Positions 1 through 9,518 of a stretch of DNA of 64,000 bases are shown here, one piece after another; within the stretch, counting starts at the first letter, position 1; each line of letters opens with the position of its first letter. The notes beneath the pieces were generated by a model that searched no databases, was not told where the DNA came from, and saw nothing but the letters and a program-made list of their open reading frames with translations. The stretch lies in the NCBI GenBank assembly GCA_013697245.1, contig JACCXH010000015.1:62001-126000 (forward strand). Reading direction: 5' to 3'. The translations under genes and the position numbers were made by a program. This DNA is from Bacteroidota bacterium. GTDB lineage: Bacteria; Bacteroidota; Bacteroidia; B-17B0; Aurantibacillaceae.

Positions 1-73
1 TAAATTTAAAGACGCACGAACAAATTAGCTTTAGCAAGCACTTTATAATTGCACGATAAAAGTATTATAAGAT

Positions 74-589
74 CTATTTAGCCGAGCGTTTCATTAATGC
101 AGATGTAATAAATGCACTAATGGTACCAATTAAAATGTATGAAAATAATTTACCGGTAGTTGCTTTAAATGCCGAAACCTCTGAAGCTTTGATCTGTTCA
201 ACAATAATTTTTTGATAATCTTCCGCTTTAATTTTAGGTTGCGCTTTTAAGAAGGTCATAAATTGTTCGCTGTTATAATAAGCAATGGCCAAAGCTTTAC
301 CGCTGTACTCGAATTCAAAATAATTATAAATGCTTACTAAAACCGCACCTACTGCAAAAATGGTGAGACAGATACGCAATACCTCTCTGCCGCCGATCAC
401 TCCGCTGTAATCATTCCTGGTGCCACGTACCGCTAAATAATAAAAAGGAACGAGCAATAACACGCTTGTAATGCCCGAATAAAAATAACCGAAAGTTGAT
501 AAGGAGTAACCACCAAGAACAATTAATAATTTAAAAATAATAACAGTAATACTATAGGCAATACCAAAATAAAGGGCTCTTCTGTTCAC
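74..589 (-). CDS. DUF4199 domain-containing membrane protein
   Basis: ORF; several TM segments and C-terminal TM with the overall pattern of the DUF4199 family. Confidence 0.75.
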   Translation of the reverse strand: MNRRALYFGIAYSITVIIFKLLIVLGGYSLSTFGYFYSGITSVLLLVPFYYLAVRGTRNDYSGVIGGREVLRICLTIFAVGAVLVSIYNYFEFEYSGKALAIAYYNSEQFMTFLKAQPKIKAEDYQKIIVEQIKASEVSAFKATTGKLFSYILIGTISAFITSALMKRSAK

Positions 590-637
590 GATCTGTTTTG
601 CTTCTTATAAATTTTCAACTTTGAATTTTGAATTTTC

Positions 638-2215
638 TTACCCGTTCATACTGGCTAAGAACTCTTCGTTATTTTGTGTACGGCGCAATCTTTCTAATAA
701 AAATTCCATTGCTTCCTGCGGGTTCATATCACCAAGGTGTTTACGCAATACCCATAAACGCGTTAAAGTTTCTTTGTCCATTAAAAGATCATCTCTTCTT
801 GTTGATGAAGCTAAAAGATCAATTGCAGGATAGATACGGCGGTTAGATAATTTACGATCCAACTGCAATTCCATATTACCTGTTCCTTTAAATTCTTCAA
901 AAATAACTTCGTCCATTTTAGAACCTGTTTCTGTTAAAGCAGTTGCTAAAATAGTTAAGGAGCCGCCGTTCTCAATTTTACGGGCGGCACCAAAAAAACG
1001 TTTTGGTTTATGTAATGCATTCGCGTCCACACCACCGGTTAATACTTTACCGCTGGCAGGCGAAACTGTATTATAGGCACGCGCTAAACGTGTAATACTA
1101 TCTAATAAAATAACCACATCATGTCCGCACTCAACCATACGTTTTGCTTTTTCTAAAACAATGTTGGCGATCTTTACATGTTTCTCTGCAGGCTCATCAA
1201 AAGTACTTGATACAACTTCTGCTTTTACGCTACGCGCCATATCGGTAACCTCTTCCGGACGTTCATCAATTAATAAAATAATTAAATAAACTTCAGGATG
1301 ATTATAGGCAATGGCATTGGCAACATCTTTTAACAGAACTGTTTTACCGGTTTTTGGTTGTGCTACAATTAAACCACGTTGTCCTTTACCAATTGGCGAG
1401 AACAAGTCCATTACACGCATGCTCATGTTTTCTTGCGGGTGACCGGTTAATTTTAATTTTTCGTTCGGGAATAAAGGTGTTAAATAATCAAAGATCACAC
1501 GATCACGCACAAAACCCGGATCGCGGCCATTTATTTGTTCAACTTTAATTAACGGGAAATATTTTTCTCCTTCTTTTGGCGGGCGAACACCACCTTTTAC
1601 AACATCACCGGTTTTTAAACCAAATAATTTAATTTGCGATTGCGAAACATAAACGTCATCGGGTGAGTTTAAATAATCATAATCAGAACTGCGTAAAAAA
1701 CCATAACCATCAGGCATAATTTCTAACACACCGGTTGCAAAAACAATGTTGTCAAAGTTATAATTTACTTTTTCGTGTTTTCTTACAGGCTCAACTTCAA
1801 CATGGGGCATGCCCGAAACACCGCTTTCTTCTGAATCATTATTTTCAATGGTAGTTTCATCAATCGTGGTAATTTCATCAGATGTTTTTTCTTCTGATTC
1901 AACTTCCGCTATTTTAACTATCGGCTGAACAATAATTTCTTCTTCAGTAGGAACATTTATAGTTTCCTGTTTGGTATCTTCAATAATAGGATCAAGTTTT
2001 ACGATCTTACGTGGCCTTTTTTCTTTCATGTCTTTATTGTCGCTTTTTGAAATTCCTTGTTTAAGTTTTGAGGTATTGGTTGGTCTTTTTTCTTTTTCAA
2101 GTATTTTAGATATAAGCTCTGTTTTTGTTATACCTTTTGGATCTATGGAGAGAGTTTTTGCAATGTCTTTTAATTCCGGTAATGATTTACCGTTTAATTC
2201 AAGTTCCTGAAACAT
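638..2215 (-). CDS. rho: Transcription termination factor Rho with long charged N-terminal extension
   Basis: Walker [84 protein letters not shown]. Confidence 0.98.
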   Translation of the reverse strand: MFQELELNGKSLPELKDIAKTLSIDPKGITKTELISKILEKEKRPTNTSKLKQGISKSDNKDMKEKRPRKIVKLDPIIEDTKQETINVPTEEEIIVQPIVKIAEVESEEKTSDEITTIDETTIENNDSEESGVSGMPHVEVEPVRKHEKVNYNFDNIVFATGVLEIMPDGYGFLRSSDYDYLNSPDDVYVSQSQIKLFGLKTGDVVKGGVRPPKEGEKYFPLIKVEQINGRDPGFVRDRVIFDYLTPLFPNEKLKLTGHPQENMSMRVMDLFSPIGKGQRGLIVAQPKTGKTVLLKDVANAIAYNHPEVYLIILLIDERPEEVTDMARSVKAEVVSSTFDEPAEKHVKIANIVLEKAKRMVECGHDVVILLDSITRLARAYNTVSPASGKVLTGGVDANALHKPKRFFGAARKIENGGSLTILATALTETGSKMDEVIFEEFKGTGNMELQLDRKLSNRRIYPAIDLLASSTRRDDLLMDKETLTRLWVLRKHLGDMNPQEAMEFLLERLRRTQNNEEFLASMNG

Positions 2216-2458
2216 AAATGAGATTAATAATAATTAGTTATTTGTATTTAAATTTTATTTTAATTTTTGATTGATTGTTGATCGCAAGAAAATGCAACCA
2301 TTATAATACCATACAATATTAAGTAAAATTGTTTGAAACAAAAAATAATTTAAAGCATTTTATACTGTTTTTCCTACAAAAATGGTCTAAAAAGAGTATT
2401 TGTGTGGCTTATTTTACTCAGTTTTATACTTATTACGATAAAATCTTTTAAGAAATAA

Positions 2459-2485
2459 AAAAACCCGAACCAAAGCCCGGGTTTC
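2459..2485 (-). terminator. Rho-independent terminator of the DUF4476 gene
   Basis: AAACCCG...CGGGTTT stem; on the minus strand followed by a T-run, just 3' of the gene ending at 2507. Confidence 0.65.
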
Positions 2486-2506
2486 ATAAAGACACTATTA
2501 AGGCTA

Positions 2507-3529
2507 TTAATGCTTCTCTATAAAAGCATTAAGGTCATCAGCAGTGCTGCTAAAAGAAAACACTTCGCTTACCTGGTAAAAGTTTGCTTTATCTACACAA
2601 TAATCGTACGCAAATTTTGCATAGTTTAACTTGTCATCATCCATACTAAATAATTTACAAATTTCTTTTATTTGGTTAACCGACATACAATTGCTTTTAG
2701 TAGAAACTTTTGCTGTGCTCATTTTTGTATCTGAAAATGGTTTTGATTCAATGGATTTTTTCATGCTATCAAAATTGGATTTAGGCATGGCAGAGCCGCA
2801 ACCATTTGCTGAAATAGGCGTAGTTTGGTTTTGTGATTGGTAATGATCGCTTCTTGGAGAGGAGCCTGTAGATGATGAACTACTTGTTACGGTTGTAGAT
2901 GTACTTGATTGCGTAACAGTATTGCCGTTGGTCATATCCATGCCACTAACATTTACATTCATACTAACGCCATCAACATTAACGTTTACCGCAGCGCCAT
3001 TGGGATTAGCATTGGTGTTTGTATTTACCTGTGTATTGGTGGTAGTGGTTGTATAATTATTGCTTCCGCCGGTGGTAGTATTATAGTTACCATTGTTCGA
3101 ATCGTCAGCAGTATGATAAGCCACTGTTGAGGCGCCGGTATTAGTAGCTTCGCTCAATGGCACGCGTCCAAAATAACGTAATTTTATTTGTTTTTTCATA
3201 TCGCGTTTTATTTTTGCGGTATGTTCAAAGTCAGGTTCTAAAGCCATGTTTTGTTTTAAATTAGGTAAGGCTTTGTTTTCAAATTCAATGCGTAAACTAA
3301 TATTTGGTGTAACGCCGGTAACTTTTACATTACTTTCGGCTACATCATTTTGTTTAATGCCATTAACAAAGGCGTAAAATTTATCGCCGTCTTCGGCAAA
3401 AATTACAAGGTTTACTTTTTGACTAAAAGTAATAAGGCTTAAAAATAATAAGCCCGAGAAAAATGATAAACGTGTTTTCATAGTTTGGATAATTTTAAAT
3501 TTAATAGATGGAAACAAGCATAATGCCAA
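2507..3529 (-). CDS. DUF4476 domain-containing secreted protein with Ser/Thr/Asn-rich linker
   Basis: Signal peptide (start probably the internal ATG giving MKTRLSFFSGLLFLSLITFSQ); C-terminal KLFSMDDDKLNYAKFAYDYCVDKANFYQVSEVFSFSSTADDLNAFI matches the DUF4476 pattern. Confidence 0.8.
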   Translation of the reverse strand: MALCLFPSIKFKIIQTMKTRLSFFSGLLFLSLITFSQKVNLVIFAEDGDKFYAFVNGIKQNDVAESNVKVTGVTPNISLRIEFENKALPNLKQNMALEPDFEHTAKIKRDMKKQIKLRYFGRVPLSEATNTGASTVAYHTADDSNNGNYNTTTGGSNNYTTTTTNTQVNTNTNANPNGAAVNVNVDGVSMNVNVSGMDMTNGNTVTQSSTSTTVTSSSSSTGSSPRSDHYQSQNQTTPISANGCGSAMPKSNFDSMKKSIESKPFSDTKMSTAKVSTKSNCMSVNQIKEICKLFSMDDDKLNYAKFAYDYCVDKANFYQVSEVFSFSSTADDLNAFIEKH

Positions 3530-3591
3530 AAAAACAGGTTTAGGCCTTAAGCACCGTTAATGCAACAGGATAGCACGAAATTGCAACAAAT

Positions 3592-4680
3592 TTATACGAA
3601 TCTTTCTCCCTTATTTACTTTTACATCGTTCACAAAGTTACGGATCTGCTGTTCGTCCTGCTTTTTGCAGATCATTAGCACCCCATCACTTTCAACAACA
3701 ATGTAATCTTCAAGCCCTTGTAATACAACCAGTTTATCTTTAGATACCTGAATAATGCAATTATTGCAGTCGTAAGTAATAATGTTTTTACCTACCAGGG
3801 CGTTGTGTTGTTTATCTTTTGGGATGTGGGTATACAAGCTTCCCCACGTTCCAAGATCGCTCCAGCCAAAAATACTGGCCCGCACATAAACGTTCTTTGC
3901 TTTTTCCATAACGCTGTAATCAATCGATATATTTTTACAAACATTATAGGCATTATTTATAAACTCTTTTTCTTTATCAGTATTATAAGTATCAATGCCA
4001 TCTTTAAAAAGATTGGCCAGTTCGGGATCGTTTTTTTCAAGTGCAGAAATAATGCTTGCGGTGCTCCAGCAAAAAATTCCTGAGTTCCATAAAAAATCAC
4101 CGCTCTTCAGAAAAAAATCGGCCATATCATGGTCGGGTTTTTCTGTAAAGGTCTTTACTTTAAAAATGCGCTTATCTTTTTCCTTAACATCACTTTCAAC
4201 ATATTGAATGTATCCATAACCCGTATCAGCTCGGGTAGGTTTAATACCCAATGTAATTAAACAATCTTCATTTTCCGCTTTCTCAAAACAAGAAGTAATG
4301 GCTTTAATAAAGGTGTCTTCTTTTTTAATTAAATGATCGCTTGGCGCCACAATGGTTATGGCTTTTGGATCGCGTTTATGAATTTTATAGGAAGCGTAGG
4401 CAATACAGGGTGCTGTATTTCTGCGCGAAGGCTCGCATAAAATATTTTCTTTTGGCAGATCGGGTAATTGTTCGGCCACCATGTTTTCGTATGCGATACT
4501 TGTTACTATATATATATTATTTTTATCGCATACTTTAAGCATGCGTTTATAAGTGTCCTGTAGCAGGGTACTCCCTGTACCAAGAATATCTAAAAATTGT
4601 TTTGGATGCTGGGTTGTACTCATAGGCCAAAACCTTGTACCCACCCCTCCGGCCATTATTATCGCGTAATGATGATTCAT
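3592..4680 (-). CDS. manC: Mannose-1-phosphate guanylyltransferase
   Basis: MAGGVGTRFWPMST..PKQFLDILG, VAPSDHLI, FTEKPD, LWNSGIF motifs. Confidence 0.93.
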   Translation of the reverse strand: MNHHYAIIMAGGVGTRFWPMSTTQHPKQFLDILGTGSTLLQDTYKRMLKVCDKNNIYIVTSIAYENMVAEQLPDLPKENILCEPSRRNTAPCIAYASYKIHKRDPKAITIVAPSDHLIKKEDTFIKAITSCFEKAENEDCLITLGIKPTRADTGYGYIQYVESDVKEKDKRIFKVKTFTEKPDHDMADFFLKSGDFLWNSGIFCWSTASIISALEKNDPELANLFKDGIDTYNTDKEKEFINNAYNVCKNISIDYSVMEKAKNVYVRASIFGWSDLGTWGSLYTHIPKDKQHNALVGKNIITYDCNNCIIQVSKDKLVVLQGLEDYIVVESDGVLMICKKQDEQQIRNFVNDVKVNKGERFV

Positions 4681-4813
4681 ACTTTTTGCTCCACAAAAAT
4701 AGAAAATTATGCTGGTTATTTGGTTAAAAAGTTGTAATAACTATTTTATTACATAAAAATAACCTATCTTCGCCCCGTCTTAAAAATCCTCCCGCCATTT
4801 TTGTTTGGCAATG

Positions 4814-4849
4814 TACATTAACTGCGGGGTATTTTTAGCAGTTAATGTA
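4814..4849 (+). promoter_or_regulatory. 5'-leader hairpin upstream of the DEAD-box helicase
   Basis: Perfect 12-bp inverted repeat TACATTAACTGC (4814-4825) / GCAGTTAATGTA (4838-4849), 18 nt before the ATG. Confidence 0.6.
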
Positions 4850-4867
4850 TAAATTAAAACAAGTAAA

Positions 4868-6745
4868 ATGACTTTTCAAGAACTAGGTCTTAACGACGAC
4901 CTTATAAAAGCCGTTACCGATTTGGGTTTTACAACCGCAACACCCGTTCAACAACAAACAATTCCATTATTGGCAAAAGAACCAACCGACCTTGTAGCAT
5001 TGGCTCAAACCGGTACAGGTAAAACGGCGGCTTTTGGTTTGCCAATTTTAAATTTAATTAACTGTGATAATAAAACAGTGCAGGCTTTAATTTTAGCGCC
5101 AACCCGCGAATTATGTATGCAAATTACCAACGATATTAAAAACTATGGTAAATATATGCGTGGTTTTGCTGTTACTGCTATTTATGGTGGTGCGCGTATT
5201 GATGGGCAGATCAAAGATATTAAACGTGGTGTACAAGTAGTAGTTGCTACTCCCGGCCGTTTAATAGATATGATAGAGCGTCGTGTAATTAATTTAAATA
5301 CCGTAAAAATTGTGGTATTGGATGAGGCTGATGAAATGTTGAACATGGGTTTTAAAGATGATCTTGATACCATCTTAAAAGAAACGACAGGCCAAAAAAA
5401 CACCTGGTTGTTTAGCGCTACTATGCCGAAAGAAGTAGAGCGTATTGCAAAAAATTACATGAGCAGCCCTGTTGAAATTAGCACAGGTAAAAAGAATGAA
5501 GGCGCAGATAATTTAGAACATATTTATTATCAGGTTCAAAGCCGCGACCGTTATTTGGCTTTAAAGCGTGTAGTGGATTATTATCCCGAGATCTTTGGGA
5601 TCGTATTTTGCCGTACCAAAGCCGAAACACAGGAAGTTGCCGACTCATTAATTAAAGATGGTTATAGCGCAGATGCCTTGCATGGTGATCTTTCGCAAAG
5701 TCAACGTGATTTTGTAATGAAACGTTTCCGTAGCCATACTTTACAAATGTTAGTTGCTACCGATGTAGCCGCTCGCGGTATTGATGTAAGCGATGTAACA
5801 CACGTTATTAATTATAATTTACCGGAGGATGTTGAGAACTATACTCACCGTACCGGCCGTACTGCCCGTGCAGGCAAATCAGGTATTGCTATTGCCATTA
5901 TCACACCAAAAGATAGCAGTAAAATAAAAGATATCGAACGTATTATTAAAAAGAAATTCGAGAAAAAAGATGTTCCTAACGGTTTAGACGTTTGTGAAAA
6001 ACAATTATTTAACCTGGTTCATAAACTGCATAGCGTAGAAGTGAAGGATGATGAAATAGAAAGTTTTTTACCGGCAATTTATGAAGAGTTAAAAGACTTA
6101 AGTAAAGAAGAATTAATTAAACGTTTTATTAGCGAAGAATTTAACCGTTTCCACGAATACTATCAAAATGCACCCGACCTTAATATTGTTAAAGGTGCAG
6201 TTGATGGTGCATTTGGTGGCGGACGTACAACCCGTTTCTTTGTGAACATGGGTTCTATGGATGGCTTTAATATGAATAGCTTAAAAGACTTTTTAGCAGA
6301 CAGCGTTAAAGTACATACACGTATGATATTTAATATTGATGTAAAAAGCTCTTTCTCTTTCTTTGAAACCGAAAGTAAATTTGTGGATGAATTTTTAGCA
6401 ATGAATGCTAAGGATCTTGAGTTTAATAACCGTAAGATCTCGTTAGAAGTTAGTAACCGTCGTATGAAAGATGGCGATGGTGGCGGCGAAAAACGTGGCG
6501 GTGGTTATAAAAGCGGCGGCGGTGGCTACAAAAGTGGCAGCGGTGGCGGTTACAAAAGTGGTGGCGGTGGTTATAAAGGCGGCGAAAAACGCGAAGGTGG
6601 ATTTAAACGTCCAAGAAATTCATCCGGTTATGGTGGAGATAAAAGCAGCGGAAGCGGTGAGAAAAAATCTTATAGCAGCCGTAGCAGCGATTCGGGAAGT
6701 GGCGAAAAGAAAAAAACATTTGGAAAAAGTAAATTCAGAGATTAA
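4868..6745 (+). CDS. DEAD-box ATP-dependent RNA helicase with DbpA-like RNA-binding domain and Gly-rich tail
   Basis: AQTGTGKTAAFGLP, PTRELCMQI, VLDEADEMLNMGF, SATMP, HRTGRTARAGKSG; C-terminal GGGYKSGG repeats. Confidence 0.96.
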   Translation: MTFQELGLNDDLIKAVTDLGFTTATPVQQQTIPLLAKEPTDLVALAQTGTGKTAAFGLPILNLINCDNKTVQALILAPTRELCMQITNDIKNYGKYMRGFAVTAIYGGARIDGQIKDIKRGVQVVVATPGRLIDMIERRVINLNTVKIVVLDEADEMLNMGFKDDLDTILKETTGQKNTWLFSATMPKEVERIAKNYMSSPVEISTGKKNEGADNLEHIYYQVQSRDRYLALKRVVDYYPEIFGIVFCRTKAETQEVADSLIKDGYSADALHGDLSQSQRDFVMKRFRSHTLQMLVATDVAARGIDVSDVTHVINYNLPEDVENYTHRTGRTARAGKSGIAIAIITPKDSSKIKDIERIIKKKFEKKDVPNGLDVCEKQLFNLVHKLHSVEVKDDEIESFLPAIYEELKDLSKEELIKRFISEEFNRFHEYYQNAPDLNIVKGAVDGAFGGGRTTRFFVNMGSMDGFNMNSLKDFLADSVKVHTRMIFNIDVKSSFSFFETESKFVDEFLAMNAKDLEFNNRKISLEVSNRRMKDGDGGGEKRGGGYKSGGGGYKSGSGGGYKSGGGGYKGGEKREGGFKRPRNSSGYGGDKSSGSGEKKSYSSRSSDSGSGEKKKTFGKSKFRD

Positions 6746-6766
6746 TAGATAAAAACTCTTTAAGAA

Positions 6767-7966
6767 ATGCCTAAAATTTCTAAGAAAGCAACTGTTATGC
6801 CCGCCTCACCAATTCGTAAATTGGTACCTTTTGCAGAAACTGCAAAAAAGAAAGGCATAAAAATTTATCATTTAAATATCGGGCAACCGGATATTGAAAC
6901 GCCTCCTTCTTTCTTGAACGCGGTAAAAAATGCCAATGTAAAAGTGTTGGAGTATAGCCACAGCGCGGGTAATGAAAGTTACCGTAAAAAATTGTGTGGT
7001 TATTATAAAGAGTATAACATTAACATCGATCATAACGAAGTAATTATTACTTGCGGTGGTAGCGAAGCAATTGAAATTGCCATGCTTACCTGTTTTAACC
7101 CGGGCGATGAAATTATTATTCCTGAACCATTTTATGCAAACTATAACGGTTTTAGCTGTGCCGCAGATGTGGTAGTTAAACCTGTTAGAAGTTTTATTGA
7201 TACCGGCTTTGCTTTACCAAAAATTACGGATTTCGAAAAGGTAATTACGCCTAAAACAAAAGGGATCATGATCTGTAATCCGGGTAATCCAACCGGTTAT
7301 TTATATACAAAGGCAGAGTTGGAAGCTTTACGCGACCTGGTAAAAAAACACGACCTGTTTTTATTAAGCGATGAGGTTTACCGCGAATTTTGTTACGATA
7401 ACAAAGAATACATTAGCGTCATGCATCTGGAAGGAATTGAGAACAATGTTATTTTGTTAGATTCTATCAGTAAACGTTATAGTGCTTGTGGCGCCCGTAT
7501 TGGCGCTATGATCACTAAAAATAAAGAAGTTATGGCGGCGGCTTTGAAATTTGCACAAGCAAGATTAAGTCCGCCAAGTTACGGACAAATTGGCGCCGAA
7601 GCAGCCTTGGATACTCCCAAAAGTTATTTTGCCGATGTAAAAAAAGAATACATTGCAAGAAGGGATTTTGTTATTGAATCATTGAACACCATTGATGGTG
7701 TTTTTTGTCCAAAGCCCAGCGGCGCTTTTTATTGCATTGCCAAATTACCAATTGATAATTCAGATAAATTCTGCCAATGGTTATTGGAAGAGTTTAATTT
7801 AGATCAGCAAACAGTTATGTTGGCCCCTGCTACCGGTTTTTATTCAACACCTGGCGCCGGTAACGATGAGGTGCGCATTGCCTACGTATTAAAGATTGAA
7901 GATCTTAAAAATGCCATGAACTGTTTAAGAGAAGCTTTAAAAGTTTATCCCGGTAAAACGAATTAA
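6767..7966 (+). CDS. Pyridoxal phosphate-dependent aminotransferase, class I/II
   Basis: NPGNPTGYLY, LLSDEVYREF, DSISKRYSACGARIG (PLP Lys region). Confidence 0.95.
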   Translation: MPKISKKATVMPASPIRKLVPFAETAKKKGIKIYHLNIGQPDIETPPSFLNAVKNANVKVLEYSHSAGNESYRKKLCGYYKEYNINIDHNEVIITCGGSEAIEIAMLTCFNPGDEIIIPEPFYANYNGFSCAADVVVKPVRSFIDTGFALPKITDFEKVITPKTKGIMICNPGNPTGYLYTKAELEALRDLVKKHDLFLLSDEVYREFCYDNKEYISVMHLEGIENNVILLDSISKRYSACGARIGAMITKNKEVMAAALKFAQARLSPPSYGQIGAEAALDTPKSYFADVKKEYIARRDFVIESLNTIDGVFCPKPSGAFYCIAKLPIDNSDKFCQWLLEEFNLDQQTVMLAPATGFYSTPGAGNDEVRIAYVLKIEDLKNAMNCLREALKVYPGKTN

Positions 7967-7972
7967 TTTTAA

Positions 7973-8605
7973 ATGAAAAATTCATTCTTCAGATTTATTT
8001 TAGTTGTTACTGTTGTAAGTCTTACTTTTTCTTGCAATAATTCAAAGGACGCAAAGTCGAATGAAATACAAGTGAACGATTCGTTACAAAGAGCGCTTAC
8101 CGAAAAAACGAATTTGGATAAGATCGCTAATACTCCCGGTATTGCCGGTGTTTTTGATGTGCCCGAAATGCTTACCATTTGTAAAATGGATTCCGCTCCA
8201 ATGAAAAATGTTTCTTTTAAAGTGGCAAAAAACTATTCGGTGCTTGAAACGGAAATGAATGAGGTTGGAGCAGAATTGGATGGTATGCCGGGTATGCTTA
8301 CATACAATAACGATACGGCAAATTTTATTTTTGAATGTGTATTACCTATTAAAACATTTCCAAAAAAGCAACCAAAAACCTGTAAGATAGTTGTGTTAGA
8401 AGCTTGCCCCATGTTGATCCATAATTTTTACGGGCCATATAATCATTTGTTTAACGCTTATGATGCAATAAGAAAATATATTGCTGCCAATAAATTACAG
8501 CAAAGCGGACCTATGCGCGAGTTTTATCTTTCCGATCCTACGGTTGAAAAAGATCCTGCCAAATGGCAAACCCGTATTATGGTTCCGGTAATTAAAGTAA
8601 AATAA
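7973..8605 (+). CDS. Lipoprotein with GyrI-like small-molecule-binding domain
   Basis: Lipobox LTFSC; C-terminal YGPYNHLFNAYDAIRKYIAANKL..REFYLSDPTVEKDPAKWQTRI resembles GyrI-like domains. Confidence 0.7.
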   Translation: MKNSFFRFILVVTVVSLTFSCNNSKDAKSNEIQVNDSLQRALTEKTNLDKIANTPGIAGVFDVPEMLTICKMDSAPMKNVSFKVAKNYSVLETEMNEVGAELDGMPGMLTYNNDTANFIFECVLPIKTFPKKQPKTCKIVVLEACPMLIHNFYGPYNHLFNAYDAIRKYIAANKLQQSGPMREFYLSDPTVEKDPAKWQTRIMVPVIKVK

Positions 8606-8691
8606 TAATTCGCTGTTAATTATTTTTAACCTTATTCCCGGTTTATTTTTTGCAACTTTAGTACAGCATTAATCAAACAGGCTATTCGAAA

Positions 8692-9432
8692 ATGAAATAT
8701 TTCCTGGCAAAACAAATCTTTAATTCAATACTTTATCCTTTTCTCTTTGTATTAAGTATTTGGATCGTTTTTTTTATTGAAAGAAGCAACGATCTTAATT
8801 TTGTGCACTATGGAATTTTACCCCGCACTACCGAAGGTTTAATTGGAATTATTACTTCGGTATTTATTCATGGCGATATAGAACACATTGCATCTAATTC
8901 AATTCCCTTATTGGTATTGGGCATGATGCTGTTTTATTTCTATAAAAAAATAGCAAAAGCTACTTTTGTTTGGATCTGGTTAGTAAGCGGTATTTGGCTT
9001 TGGATGGGCGGAAGAAACAGTATCGATCACCCAACATTTCATATTGGCGCCAGCACTTTAATTTACGGTCTGGCAACTTTTTTATTTTTTAGCGGCGTTT
9101 TCCGAAAACATTTACGCTTAATGGTTGTATCTGCCATGGTGGTTTTTTTATACGGAAGTATTATGTGGGGCATTTTTCCATTAAAGACTGAAATAAGTTG
9201 GGAAGGACATTTATTTGGCGCACTGGCAGGCGTATTAGTCGCCTTCAATTACCGTAAAGAAGGTCCTCAACGAAGGCTCTATCATTGGGATGAAGACAAT
9301 GATGACGATAATTCTTATCTTATTGTGCAAAACGAAATTTTGGAAGCAGAAAAAGAAAAGCAGGAGCCAAAAACTTCGGAAGAGGTAACTATAAATTACA
9401 TTTATAAAGAAAAAGACAAGGAGGATACTTGA
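8692..9432 (+). CDS. Rhomboid family intramembrane serine protease
   Basis: HGDIEHIASN, HIGASTLIYGLA (Ser) and EGHLFGALAG (His) in a six-TM arrangement. Confidence 0.85.
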   Translation: MKYFLAKQIFNSILYPFLFVLSIWIVFFIERSNDLNFVHYGILPRTTEGLIGIITSVFIHGDIEHIASNSIPLLVLGMMLFYFYKKIAKATFVWIWLVSGIWLWMGGRNSIDHPTFHIGASTLIYGLATFLFFSGVFRKHLRLMVVSAMVVFLYGSIMWGIFPLKTEISWEGHLFGALAGVLVAFNYRKEGPQRRLYHWDEDNDDDNSYLIVQNEILEAEKEKQEPKTSEEVTINYIYKEKDKEDT

Positions 9433-9518
9433 TTTTGATCGTACTTTTAGAATAAATTAAAAAGCCGTATTTTTGATAAGCTAATTAAAAATAGCCTTTA
9501 TAAATTAAAAACAAACTC

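Noticed and set aside
621-846. Two short plus-strand ORFs at the rho 3' end
   Set aside because: Antisense to the conserved Rho C-terminus; no domain or start signal.
2840-3080. Simple-sequence-like stretch in the DUF4476 gene
   Set aside because: Explained as a coding Ser/Thr/Asn-rich linker rather than a separate repeat element.
3085-3110. GTTCGAATC, reminiscent of a tRNA T-loop
   Set aside because: No acceptor, anticodon or D-arm pairing around it; lies inside the DUF4476 coding sequence. No tRNA was found elsewhere in the window.
3805-4083. Antisense ORF inside manC (similarly 12090-12356, 16882-17181, 17473-17799, 22694-23047, 40507-40857, 57682-57909)
   Set aside because: Each lies wholly within a gene with strong family motifs on the other strand; translations lack recognisable domains and look like reverse-frame artefacts.
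6471-6752. Ala/Val/Lys-rich ORF overlapping the helicase tail
   Set aside because: Alternate-frame reading of the Gly-rich repeat region; low complexity with no independent support.
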